Source: Ectobius pallidus
Taxonomy: Eukaryota; Arthropoda; Insecta; Blattodea; Ectobiidae
Direction of reading: 5' to 3'
Assembly: GCA_964059195.1 (NCBI GenBank)
Contig: CAXKWD010000013.1
Coordinates: forward strand, 25,582,611 to 25,646,610
Length of the DNA stretch: 64,000 nucleotides
In this document: positions 11,304 through 22,599 of the stretch, one piece after another
Position numbering within the stretch: the first letter of the stretch is position 1
Layout of the letters: each line of letters starts with the position of its first letter
Made by a program: the position numbers and the translations under genes
The notes under the pieces: model-generated
What the model was told of the DNA's origin: nothing
The model's database searches: none
What the model saw: the letters and a program-made list of their open reading frames with translations, nothing else

Positions 11304-14300
11304 TTATCCAAGCTGGAAATATTCATCCAAATTGTAGAAGGTGTGAGTTATTAAAAATTCCTTGACAGCTGTTTTGAAAGGTTTGCTCTTTCTTTGAATA
11401 CATAATAATTTAATGTTGTTTGGAAGCTTGTTATATACCTGTATTGCAGAATAATAAGCACCCTTCTGAAAGAGTTTTAACGAGTTATTTGGTCTGTGTA
11501 GATCATTCATGTTTCTGGTAGTACGTCCGTGTACACTAAAATTAGTTTGAAATTTATCAATATTATTCACTACATAACACATAACAGAGTATATATACTC
11601 CCCTGTAAGAGTGAGGACTTTTAATTTTTCAAATAGCGGTTTACAAGATTCCCTTTTTTTCTTTCCACATATTATTCTTATTGCCCGCTTTTGTAATCTA
11701 AATATTTTCTCCCTATGGGAAGAGTTGCCCCAGAATATGATCCCGTACCTCATTACCGAGTGAAAATATGCAAAATATACCATAAGTAATGCATCCTGTT
11801 TTAATATATTATTCAAAATTCTTAAAGCAAAGCACGCTGAACTCAGTTTTGGACTTATCATTTCTATGTGTGTCTTCCAGTCAAGATTTTGGTCAATTTG
11901 CAGTCCTAAAAATTTTACATTGCTAATTTCTTGTATGATTTGTGTTCCATAATTAATTTCAAGATTTGAGATACATCTGTTTTTTGTTCTAAATTGTATA
12001 AAATGGGTCTTATCAATATTAAGTGTCATTTTATTAGCTAGAAACCATGTGTTTAACTCGTGAAAAGCCTTTGTAGCTATTCTTGATAAATGCTCTTGTG
12101 ATGTTCCTGTTACAAGTACACTAGTATCATCTGCGAAGAGCAATACCTTTGATTCGTCACTTAAGTTATAGGGCAAGTCATTAATGAAAATTAAAAAGAG
12201 CAAAGGTCCTAGTATTGATCCCTGAGGTACCCCATTCTTAACAACCCCTAAGTTAGATTCATTTCCATTTATTATTACCTTTTGAGTTCTATCAGAAAGA
12301 TATGATTTGAACCACTTAAGTGTTAAATTATCGAACCCATAATGATCCAATTTTTGAAGTAATATTTCATGATTTATACAGTCAAACGCTTTAGCTAAGT
12401 CGCAGAAAATTCCCAGAGCATATTTCTTTTTATCTAACGCTTCCAGTATTTCTGTAGTAAGTTGAAATGTAGCATTCTCAGTGGACATGCCACTTCTAAA
12501 TCCAAACTGAGATGAAGTAAGAATGTCATTCAAATTAAGATAGTGTATTATGCGTTTGTACATGACTTTTTCAAAAACTTTTGAAAATGAGGTTAAGAGC
12601 GATATAGGTCTATAATTTGATGGTAGATTTTTGTCACCTTTTTTAAAGAGGGGCTTAACAATAGCATGCTTCAGTCTTTCTGGAAATATTCCATTTTCTA
12701 ATGAACAATTGCATATGTGACTAAGAGGTTTACTGAGTTCCGATGAGCAGCTTTTTAATAACTTATTACTTATCTCATCCCATCCAGACGAGCTTTTACT
12801 TTTGAGAGACTTGATTATATTTTCAATTTCTTTGTGTGAAGTCAGGTTCAATTGAAATCTATGGTTCCAAACTGTAGATTTCGTTAGTAGGTCTACTGCC
12901 TTAATGTTAATATTATTTATAGGAATACATTTCTCTGCATATTTATAAAGTGACTATTAAAAGCATTTGTAATGTCCGATAAATTATCTTGTTTTATGTC
13001 TTGGTATATTAATGATGTACAATCATTGTTTCCCTTTGTTCTCCCTGTTTCGTTTTTTATTATATTCCATACAGTCTTAACTTTATTATTTGATTTATCA
13101 ATTACTTGTGAAAAATGCCTACTTTTGCTTCTTTGATTACTTTCTTCAGTATGTTGCAATACTTTTTATAGTATTCCTTATGAGTTTGGTTGTTACTGGT
13201 TCTATATTTTAGGTAGAGCTCTCTTTTGTTTGCACATGATATTTTAATACCAGCAGTTAACCATGTGTTATTCCTTGAATTAGGTAAATTAGCAGTTTTC
13301 TTTTTTGGAAAATTTGCCTCAAAATGTCGTGACACTATGTTTAGGAATTCACTTAATTTACTATCTACTTTGTCATAGGATAACATAGATTCCCAGTTTT
13401 CATTCGCAAGATCTTGTTTGAAATTTAAAATTGAATCATCATTCATTACTCTAGTCATATTACTATGAGCATGTTTACTGTTCGAATTTACTTTAATGTT
13501 GTTCAGCACTAACATTTGTGCATCATGATCTGATAATCCATTTAATATTGGAAATACTTTAAAATTAAAATGTTTTTCTATATCTATGAATATATTACCT
13601 ATTGTTGTTTGGGAGTCGTTCTGAATTCTCGTTGGAAAGTTTACTATGAAATCTAGATTATAGCTACTCAATAAAGATATCAGTCTGATCTTCTTCTCAC
13701 TATCAATTGAGAAATCTACATTAAAGTCCCCACACAGTATAATATTTACGTTAGTACTATACAGTGAATTAAGAACCCTTTCTAACTGATTTACAAAATA
13801 ATTGAAATTACCTGATGGTGCCCTGTAAATGGTTAGTATTACAAATGTATCATTGTCAAAATCCAATCTGGCTGAACAACATTCAAAATCCTGTTCTTTA
13901 CAGAAAGAACTTGTGTCTATATCACTGAAATGTAAGTTTCTTTTGATAAATATACTCACACCTCCACATTTAATGGAATGTCTACAAAATTTTGAACATA
14001 GTGAAAAGTTATCAATTTTTAATTGTCCCAGATCTGTTTCTGCACAGTGGTGTTCCGTTAGACAAATAACTTGAATTTCCTGTTTTTTAGAATTAATTGT
14101 ATCCTGAATGGCTAAGTTAAATTCTTCAATTTTATTTTCAAGCCCCCTTATGTTTTGATGAAATACTGCAAATGATTTATTATTTCTAGCTATAGGCCTT
14201 AGTGTATTACTATTATTGACTTGAGATATGCATATAGGTCTAAGCTGTTGGGTTCTTTCACTTAGATTCCCCTTAAAAAACGAGTCGAGCCACCGTCTAT

Positions 14301-14316
14301 GACAGGAATAGGCCTG
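11304..14316 (-). CDS. Family A ORF2: endonuclease-reverse transcriptase (two frameshifts)
   Basis: The frame is open from about 14316 (just after an in-frame stop). It runs through an APE-type endonuclease starting FAVFHQNIRGLE, with LTEHHC, CGGVSIF, YRAPSG, CGDFNVDF and LSDHDAQM. The linker follows, then the RT with NYRPISLL, FCDLAKAFDCI, NGVPQGSILGPLLF and the catalytic FADDTSVL. The C-terminal region ends in EEYFQLG or DEYFQLG. There is no in-frame ATG near its start, and the previous frame (ORF1) overlaps it by about 50 bases. The protein would nick target DNA and copy the RNA there (target-primed reverse transcription). One-base deletions near 13122 and 12920 inactivate this copy. Confidence 0.9.
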
Positions 14317-14565
14317 TTACAATCTAATACATTACACTTCAGCTCCTCTGCAACCAGTGCTGCCAGTGTCTTCTTTCCTCGAAGGTTGAGATGAAGTCCA
14401 TGCCTGGTATACTCTTCCCTTCTTAAGCTGCTAACAGAAACAACATTGAAGTTAATATGATCTCTAGAGAATTTCCACAACTTATCATTTACAGCTTTTA
14501 CCTTTGATCGAAGCGAGGGCTTGTCGTACCTGTGGAATAATTCAACAAAAGTTTGATAGAGGTGA
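14262..14565 (-). CDS. Family A ORF1, C-terminal part with esterase-like (SGNH) end block
   Basis: The frame reads ELFHRYDKPSLRSKVKAVND, then a segment ending RHGLHLNLRGKKTLAAL, and stops at 14262. Arg-Tyr-Asp followed by an Asn-rich helix and a HGLHLN..G block is the pattern of the SGNH-esterase-like region found in ORF1 of many CR1-group elements. The usual Asp of the DxxH block is His here. The 5' part of ORF1 is missing: a stop lies just upstream, near 14570. The end overlaps ORF2 by about 50 bases in the -1 relation. Confidence 0.7.
14274..14280 (-). promoter_or_regulatory. Candidate -1 ribosomal frameshift heptamer T TTT TTA
   Basis: In the ORF1 frame the codons are CGT TTT TTA AGG. 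The heptamer T TTT TTA fits X XXY YYZ in the correct phase. A -1 slip yields TTT TTT AAG GGG, which is exactly the ORF2 frame. ORF1 stops 10 bases later at 14262. ORF2 lacks an ATG in its first part, so frameshifting would explain its expression. A downstream pseudoknot has not been tested. Confidence 0.5.
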
Positions 14566-16064
14566 ATTTACATCCAGACTGTGATCTATTATACGAGCAG
14601 TAATAAAATCTCATCTTAGGACTATTTCTGGTATCGTAATCATGCGTATCACTATTCGTCACAAAAAGACTACGATTTCTTTTAATAAAAATAAGACATT
14701 GAAAAATGTAAATACACATTAAGGGCATGATAAACAACTTGATGAACAGTTTGCAATGAGATTGTGTAGGAGCACCAACCATCTGGCTACTTGAACGGTG
14801 AACGTACCCTGACTGCCTGAGGGACAGAACGGACTCAAGCATCAGTTACTGTTGTGATATTGTGACCGGCATTCACTTGTCTCATGATCCGTGACGATTT
14901 GGTGAAGCAATATATGTTTGTGCCTTGTGAATTGAACACAACATGCTTAAATCTGGAATTTGTGATTGGGTGACTTAATTTGTTTTAAAAGAGATGGGAA
15001 GATTTTTGTGTGCACATTTTGCAACAAAAGTGTAAGGTATGGAGTATAGTGCTTTTTATAATTAACTTTTTTAAAGAAACAATTTTACTATCATTCAAAT
15101 TATTTTAAAATACTATGTGAAAGAGGAATAACAAGTTCCAGGGCACCTGGAAAAGCAGTTTCTACTAAGTTTAAGTTCTCTTGACTCTTGGAAAAGAATC
15201 AATCATACAGTACTCTCCTTCAGATTAGTAAGATGCTTGAAGGTAAGAACAGTGAAGTACCAGAAGGTATTAAGATGTTGAATATATCGCGATAAAAGTG
15301 TGCTCCCATTATATCATGTGGTGCGGAATAATCTTTCTGATTGAGCAAAACAATTCTTACTGACAGAAGATGCAAACTTTTGCCAGAATGAAAAGCTGCG
15401 ATACAATTAATAATCTGAATAGCATATTATAATTAGGTCTAATATTCATTAATCATAATAATTACTAATTACCAGCTAACTAGTGATTTATTTTGTTCTC
15501 TCATTGTAAATAGAGTAGTATATCCCTTTGTGTGTTGACTTAAATCCAATAAAGAAAAATTAAATGATTAAATAGTGATTTATTATATTTTATAATATTT
15601 TCAAATATTTTTTTCATAATTTCAGATTTAGCTAAATAAATTTTATATTTTGGCAAACTTTTGTTCATATTGTGCCTGTCTCTATTCATAGCCAACCAGT
15701 CAGTCTTGGAAAATAAACTACGGACTGCATAACCTGCGCTAAAACACATTGAATTCCATGTAGCATGCTAAAGAAGACCGATAATAATAATATTAATAAT
15801 AGTAATTTTAGTAATAGTAGTAATAGTAATAATAAATTATTTATTCTGCACATCCTACCTTGAGCAGAGCTCAGGGATATATATTAATGTCAAATAGAAA
15901 CATAGAAATATAAAAAATATAATATATAATACAGTTTTACATTCAAATTGGACTAAAACAGAAATCTAATAACATGAAAGCTTAAGAAAGCAGTCATGTA
16001 GATTTTAATTTGTTTCCTTCATTTTTTAAAATGTTTACTGTCTAACATGCAAATTTATATTCAA
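14566..16064. other. Spacer with a possible BED-finger scrap and a TAA/TAG-rich microsatellite
   Basis: A short + strand frame at about 14993-15046 reads DGKIFVCTFCNKSVRYG. Its Cys-x2-Cys resembles the start of a hAT BED finger, such as the one at 25579, but it is too short to be sure. Bases 15783-15838 are an AAT/AGT-type microsatellite. Nothing else is recognised. Confidence 0.4.
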
Positions 16065-16900
16065 TAATACTAGCCATTTACAGGGCACCATCAGGTAATT
16101 TCAATTATTTTGTAAATCAGTTAGAAAGGGTTCTTAATTCACTGTATAGTACTAATGTAAATATTATCCTGTGTGGGGACTTTAATGTAGATTTCTCAAT
16201 TGATAGTGAGAAGAAGATCAGACTGATATCTTTATTGGGTAGCTATAATCTAGATTTCATAGTAAACTTTCCAACGAGAATTCAGAACGACTCCCAAACA
16301 ACAATAGATAATATATTCATAGATATAGAAAAACATTTTAATTTTAAAGTACTTCCAATATTAAATGGATTATCAGATCATGATGCACAAATGTTAGTGC
16401 TGAACAATATTAAAGTAAATTCGAACAGTAAACATGCTCATAGTAATATGACTAGAGTAATGAATGACGATTCAATTTTAAATTTCAAACAAGATCTTGC
16501 GAATGAAAACTGGGAATCTATGTTATCCTATGACAAAGTAGATAGTAAATTAAGTGAATTCCTAAACATAGTGTCACGACATTTTGAGGCAAATTTTCCA
16601 AAAAAGAAAACTGCTAATTTACCTAATTCAAGGAATAACACATGGTTAACTGCTGGTATTAAAATATCATGTGCAAACAAAAGAGAGCTCTACCTAAAAT
16701 ATAGAACTAGTAACAACCAAGCTCATAAGGAATACTATAAAAAGTATTGCAACATACTGAAGAAAGTAATCAAAGAAGCAAAAAGTAGGCATTTTTCACA
16801 AGTAATTAATAAATCAAATAATAAAGTTAAGACTGTATGGAATATAATAAAAAACGAAACGGGGAGAACAAAGGGAAACAATGATTGTACATCATTAATA
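16065..16900 (+). mobile_element. Family A copy 2, 5' segment (endonuclease end)
   Basis: Homology to copy 1 begins at about 16065 within the endonuclease (YRAPSG, LCGDFNVDF, LSDHDAQM). It continues through the linker to 16900, where an RTE element interrupts it. The piece is open throughout and lacks the single-base deletion seen in copy 1 near 13122. It is 5'-truncated relative to copy 1. Confidence 0.92.
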
Positions 16901-19900
16901 TGAATGAATGAATGAATTTAGCCGATAAGATCCCATGAAGGGCAATGGCCTCCTATCTAAGGGAAAGCTCGTTCATTGTCCTCATGTGGTGAGCTGGTCC
17001 ACATGATTTTGATCTATTTAGTTTCTTCCTTTCGAAGGTGCATATTTAATAGTCACTACATTTTAAAGATTTGGCACTGGGTAGTCAGTCTTGGATGTAA
17101 CTATGGCTAGGTTGTTATTAGTTTCTTCCATTTTTCGCGGCTCCGTGCTGTCCTGGACCAGTGAACCCCCGCGATGTTCGTAAATGCATCTGTCCATCTT
17201 GTAGCCGGTCTGCCTCGTGATCGTTTCCCAATGCGCGGGTCCCACATCGTTGTTATCCGTGCCCATCTGCTGTTATGTAGTCGTGCCAGGTGACCTCCCC
17301 ATTTCCACTTCAGGGTTGCTGCTCGCTGGGCTATGTCAGCTGTTTTTGCCAAAGTGCTTATCCTGATATTTGGGATCTTATCTCTCAGGGATATGCCTAG
17401 GATTTTACGTTCCATTTTCCTTTGGCAAACCTGGATCTTTTTTTTTTCTGTGTTTCTGTTAGCTTCCAGGTTTGGCACCCGTACAGTAGTGCTGGAAAGA
17501 TACAGGATTCTAGTGCTTCAAATCTTAGCTTTCGGTTTAGGTTTTTGTCTAGTAGGATGCGTTTTAGTGACCAGAATTTTCTCCAAGCTATGGTAATTCT
17601 CCTTTTCAGCTCTTTTTCCATGGTCTGCTTGAAAGAGACTAGCTGTCCTAGGTAGATGTATTCTGAAACGTACTGTAGTTGTGTTGTGTTCACTGTTATT
17701 GGCAGAGGATGTCGGTTGGTCATAACCTGGGTTTTGTTCATGTTCATTGTTAGTCCTGTATCCTTGCTCGTGTTGCTGAGGTCTTGGATCATTGCTTGTA
17801 GGTCGTCAGGCTTGCTTGCAAATAGGACTACATCATCAGCGAATCTCAGATTTGTCAGTCTGTTGCCATCAATGTTAATCCCATATTTTCCTTTCCAATT
17901 CAGATTTCGAAATATGTCTTCCAGTAGACTTGTGAACAGTTTAGGTGAGATTGGGTCTCCTTGTCTCACACCTCTTTCAAGTTTGAATGTTGGACCTTCT
18001 CTTTCTGTTGTTATTTTGGCTTGAGCTTCGTTGTACAAGTTTTTCAGAATTCGTATGTATTTATGTTCGATTCCTTGTCTTTTTAGTGCTTGGAGTACAC
18101 TTGTATGTTCCACCATGTCAAACGCTTTCTTATAGTCTACAAAGGCCAAATATAAGGGTAGTGTAAATTCTTCTGCCTTTTCCATTATTTGGGTTACTGT
18201 CTGCAGGTGGTCAACCGTGCTATACCCTGATCGGAATCCTGCTTGGTCCTGTGATTGATTTTCGTCCAGTTTCTTTGTGATGCGTCTTGTGATTATTTTG
18301 GAGAAAAGTTTGAAGACGTTGGACATCAAACTTATAGGTCTGTAGTTTTGTAGGTCGTCTTTGGCACCTTTTTTGTGTAGCAGAATTATCTTGTTCAGTT
18401 TCCACTGGCTTGGTATCTCCTCCGTGTGCAGGATTGTGTTGAAGATCGTGGTTAATGGTTCTAAGAGGTGATCTAGCCCCAGTTTCAGGTACTCATTGTA
18501 GATGTGGTCCTCGCCTGGGGACTTCCCTGCTTTTAGTTCCTCTATGGCCACTCTGACTTCGCTCTGTATTATGGTGGGGACTTGGTCGTTGATGTCTCCG
18601 ATTGGGGGAAGGGTGTATCCTTGCCAACGGTCTCTTCTCGAGCTTGTGTACAGGGAGCTATAAAATTCAGTGGCTGCTTTTATAATGTCTTCTCTTGAGG
18701 TTGAGCGTACTCCGTCCGCGTCTGTGGTTCCTAGTATCCATTGTTTCCCTTTGTTCATCTGTCTTTTGGCTTCTTTAGTTGATTTTTTGGATTCTAAGAT
18801 TTGTTTTGTCATTTTTGTGTGATGTTCGCGCAGGTCTCTTCTTATAGCTCTTTTCGTCTTCCTGTCTAGTTCTGCGTATTCTTGTTTTTTCCTCTCGTCC
18901 AGGTCTCTGTTGGGTTGTAGTTTTTCCCGCTGTGCAATTAGTTCGATCGTGTTCTGGCTGAATTTTCCATTTTCTCTGTTGTTTGATGTTATCAGGGCTG
19001 CATTAGCTGCCTCGAGTATGTTCTTCTCGATGCTTGTGTATTGGTCTTGCATTTCCACTTCCCTATTTAGTCCTGTTTGCGAGAATTTGCTTCTTAAATC
19101 TGATGAGAATGTAGTTTTATCGAAGTTCGCCATGTTCCTAGCTGGCAAGGTTTTGAAGTATCTTCTTTTTCGTTTGGTGTTAACAGTGATCTTGACCAAT
19201 CTGTGGTCTGTCTGGAATTTGAGGGTTTGTTCAATTTGGATATTATTGATGCTAGTCAGACTATCGCTCAGAACATAGTCAATCTCATTCTTGTTGATAC
19301 CATTTGGGTGGCGCCAGGTCCATTTCGAGTTCGGGTCCTTTCGGAAGAAGGTGTTTACTATCTTCAAGTTCTGTTCCGTCGCAAATTGGACCAGCCTGTC
19401 TCCTCTAGTGTTTCTGTTGCCATATCCATAAGGTCCGACTGGGTCTTCGCTTGTGTGGTTGCGATGTCCAACCTTGCTGTTGAAATCTCCCATTATGAAG
19501 GTTCTGTTTGTTTTGTACTTCTCGAGTGTCCTTTCTAGCTCGCTGTAGAATTCTTCAATATCTTTTTCACTGCTATTCTCTGTTGGAGCGTAGATTTGTA
19601 TGATCTTGATTGTATGTTTTTCGTGTGTCCTTAGTATTAGTACTATCATTCTTTCTGAAATTCCTGTGATTTCTTGTATCATATGCTTAATCTCTTCCTT
19701 GATTAGGAAACCCACTCCTCTCTGTCCTCTGGTCTGGCCTTTGTAGCAGAATATGTAACCATTATTTTTGTCTACTATGGCTTCACCTACTCGTCTGACT
19801 TCGCTTAGGCCTAGTATATCTAGCTTGATAGTTTGGAGTGCATGTATTAGTTCCTCCTCTCTCTCTTCACTCATGAGCGTTAGTACATTCAGCGTTGCTA

Positions 19901-19908
19901 GTACTAGA
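16901..19908 (-). mobile_element. RTE-clade retrotransposon inserted into family A copy 2
   Basis: The minus-strand element occupies the gap between the two halves of family A copy 2. Its 3' end (16901-16916) is a TGAATGAA-type tail, ATTC-like on its own strand, typical of RTE elements. Its 5' end is truncated at the first endonuclease strand (LATLNVLTL, normally preceded by an upstream start). Comparison with copy 1 places the insertion between TCATTAATA and TACCAA. No convincing target duplication is visible. Confidence 0.9.
17107..19908 (-). CDS. RTE ORF2: APE endonuclease + reverse transcriptase, one frameshift
   Basis: Order along the protein: endonuclease (ILGLSEVRR, GVGFLI, IIQIYAPT, FIMGDFNSKVG, WTWRHPNG, FQTDHRLV), linker, and RT with NYRPISLMS, FVDYKKAFD, GVRQGDPISPKLF and the catalytic FADDVVLFA. 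The C-terminal part contains WGGHLAR and RGRPATRWTD. The frame breaks in a T run (A run on this strand) near 17438-17448, where LTETQKKK continues in another frame. One homopolymer slip is enough to explain it. Apart from that and the missing N-terminal residues it is intact, so insertion was recent. Confidence 0.9.
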
Positions 19909-21752
19909 TACCAAAACATAAAACTAGACAATTTATCAGACATTACAAATGCTTTTAATAGTCACTTTATAAATATTGCAGAGAAATGTATTCCTATAAA
20001 TAATATTAACATTAAGGCAGTAGACCTACTAACAAAATCTACAGTTTGGAACCATAGATTTCAATTGAACCTGACTTCCCACATAGAAATTGAAAATATA
20101 ATAAAGTCTCTCATAAGTAAAAGCTCGTCTGGATGGGATGAGATAAGTAATAAGTTATTAAAAAGCTGCTCATCGGAACTCAGTAAACCTCTTAGTCACA
20201 TATGCAATTGTTCATTAGAAAATGGAATATTTCCAGAAAGACTTAAGCATGCTATTGTTAAGCCCCTCTTTAAAAAAGGTGTCAAAAATCTACCATCAAA
20301 TTACAGACCTATATCACTCTTAACCTCATTTTCAAAAGTTTTTGAAAAAGTCATGTACAACCGCATAATACACTATCTTAATTTGAATGACATTCTTACT
20401 TCATCTCAGTTTGGATTTAGAAGTGGCATGTCCACTGAGAATGCTACATTTCAACTTACTACAGAAATATTGGAAGCGTTAGATAAAAAGAAATATGCTC
20501 TGGGAATTTTCTGCGACTTAGCTAAAGCATTTGACTGTATAAATCATGAAATATTACTTCAAAAATTGGATCATTATGGGTTCGATAATTTAACACTTAA
20601 GTGGTTCAAATCATATCTTTCCGATAGAACTCAAAAGGTAATAATAAATGGAAATGAATCTAACCTAGGGGTTGTTAAGAATGGGGTACCTCAGGGATCA
20701 ATACTGGGACCTTTGCTCTTTTTAATTTTCATTAATGACTTGCCCTATAACTTAAGTGACGAATCAAAGGTATTGCTCTTCGCAGATGATACTAGTGTAC
20801 TTGTAACAGGAACGTCACAAGAACATTTATCAAGAATAGCTACAAAGGCTTTTCACGAGTTAAACACATGGTTTCTAGCTAATAAAATGACACTTAATAT
20901 TGATAAGACCCATTTTATACAATTTAGGACAAAAAACAGATGTATCTCAAATCTTGAAATTAATTATGGAACACAAATCATACAAGAAATTAGCAATGTA
21001 AAATTTTTAGGACTGCAAATTGACCAAAATCTTGACTGGAAAACACACATAGAAATGATAAGTCCAAAACTGAGTTCAGCATGCTTTGCTTTAAGAATTT
21101 TGAATAATATATTAAAACAGGATGCATTACTTATGGTATATTTTGCATATTTTCACTCGGTAATGAGGTACGGGATCATTTTCTGGGGCAACTATACCCA
21201 TAAGGAGAAAATATTTAGATTTCAAAAGCGGGCAATAAGAATAATATGTGGAAAGAAAAAAAGGGAATCTTGTAAACCGCTGTTTGAAAAATTAAGAGTC
21301 CTCACTCTTACAGGGGAGTATATGTACTCTGTTATGTGTTTTGTAGTGAATAATATTGATAAATTTCAAACTAATTTTAGTGTACATGGACGTACTACCA
21401 GAAACATGAATGATCTACACAGACCAAATAACTCGTTAAAACTCTTTCAGAAGGGTGCGTATTATTCTGCAGTACAGATATATAACAAGCTTCCAAACAA
21501 CATTAAATTATTATGTATTCAAAGAAAGATCAAACCTTTCAAAACAGCTGTCAAGGAATTTTTAATAACTCACACCTTCTACAATTTGGAGGAATATTTC
21601 CAGCTTGGATAAATTTGGCAGCTTGCAGTTTCTGTAGACCTATATTATTGTTATAACATGCATGTATTTTTTGATCTGACGTGTTCTATATCCTTGAGCC
21701 CCGCTCAACACAGGATCTACAGGACGAGATATCTACATCTACATCTACATCA
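19909..21752 (+). mobile_element. Family A copy 2, 3' segment (RT to tail)
   Basis: Resumes directly after the RTE insertion with YQNIKLDNLSDITNAFNSHF and runs uninterrupted to the stop at 21612. All RT blocks are present: NYRPISLL, FCDLAKAFDCI, GVPQGSILGPLLF, FADDTSVL. The 3' UTR (21613-21752) ends in ACATCT repeats, as in copy 1. Its ORF is longer and cleaner than that of copy 1. The open frame extends upstream of 19909 only by reading antisense through the RTE element, so that extension is not real. Confidence 0.93.
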
Positions 21753-21974
21753 ATGTCCATAAAAAATCCTCCAACTCTAGTAGGTACCTAGGATTTTTCA
21801 ACCATATTTTAAACAATATATGTTTTTGGGAATTACAATTTACAAATAATTTTCAAAAAGTTAGTAGGTTTACTGCAGAGCAAGAAATACTTCTTAGAAA
21901 TAATTTTGAATAATTTTTTGGTCTGTAAAAATAAAATCTTGGCCTAGCATATTGTGTTCATTTACAATGAACAG

Positions 21975-22591
21975 CAGTGATGTTCCTAGGGCGGGGCAGT
22001 GGGGGCGGTCTGCCCCGGGCCCCACTTATTATGGGGGGCCCCCCAATGATGCCCCACCCTAATATAAAAATTGTTTCACCTCTTTTTTTACTCATCAGAA
22101 TTTTTGTAATAAATAAAAATATAGCATGTTTGACATGTTACCAACACAAAAAAATTGTCTCCAGTTACCAATGTTTTAGTCTCTGGCCGCAAGAGGTTAC
22201 TAGGAGAGCTAGTTGGATACTGCGCTGAAATGCATCATTTAACTGATAAGTCCTAATTTTTGTCTTATTTAAACATAAGCTTTTTCCCCCATTTCATTAC
22301 TTTTTAATTATGCACGTATTTGTATTTTGCTAATCAGTTAACTTATTATTGGACTAATGTCTGTTTGTATTTAATAAATAAATACATTAAATACTACATG
22401 AGTTCGCTCCCTTAATCTGTCTATTATTTTTTCATATAGATTAGCCCATGGAGATTACCTGAAAGACAAAAAGGTTAGCCATAGAAAAAGAAGTTAAAAA
22501 TAGTCATGTTGGTAGCTTTTGCTGGGGGGGGGGGGAGGGGGCCTCAAAAATAAATCTGCCCCCTGCCCCAAGTGGTCTAGTTTCGCCACTG
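21975..22591. mobile_element. hAT-type MITE, 8-bp duplication ATGAACAG
   Basis: The left end is CAGTGATGTTCCTAGGGC and the right end, read inward, is CAGTGGCGAAACTAGACC. ATGAACAG lies directly outside both (21967-21974 and 22592-22599). CAGTG termini with an 8-bp duplication are diagnostic of hAT elements. Only G/C-rich blocks and AT filler lie inside, so it is non-autonomous. Confidence 0.9.
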
Positions 22592-22599
22592 ATGAACAG

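Larger units (their letters stand above)
11160..14565 (-). mobile_element. Family A CR1-group retrotransposon, copy 1 (5'-truncated)
   Basis: A long copy on the minus strand. It holds the end of ORF1 (14565-14262), an endonuclease plus reverse transcriptase ORF2 to the stop at 11304, then a 3' UTR ending in a TAGATG/ACATCT hexamer tail at 11160-11185 instead of poly(A). The 3' tail, the esterase-like ORF1 end and the overall protein match the CR1 group. The ORF2 is nearly intact: only two single-base deletions (about 13122 and 12920) are visible when compared with copy 2. The first breaks EAK|SRHFS, the second FINI|AEKC. Low decay suggests recent activity. Confidence 0.92.

Noticed and set aside
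19768..19908. N-terminal extension of the 614-residue family A frame
   Set aside because: This part is antisense of the RTE insertion; the real family A frame resumes at 19909.
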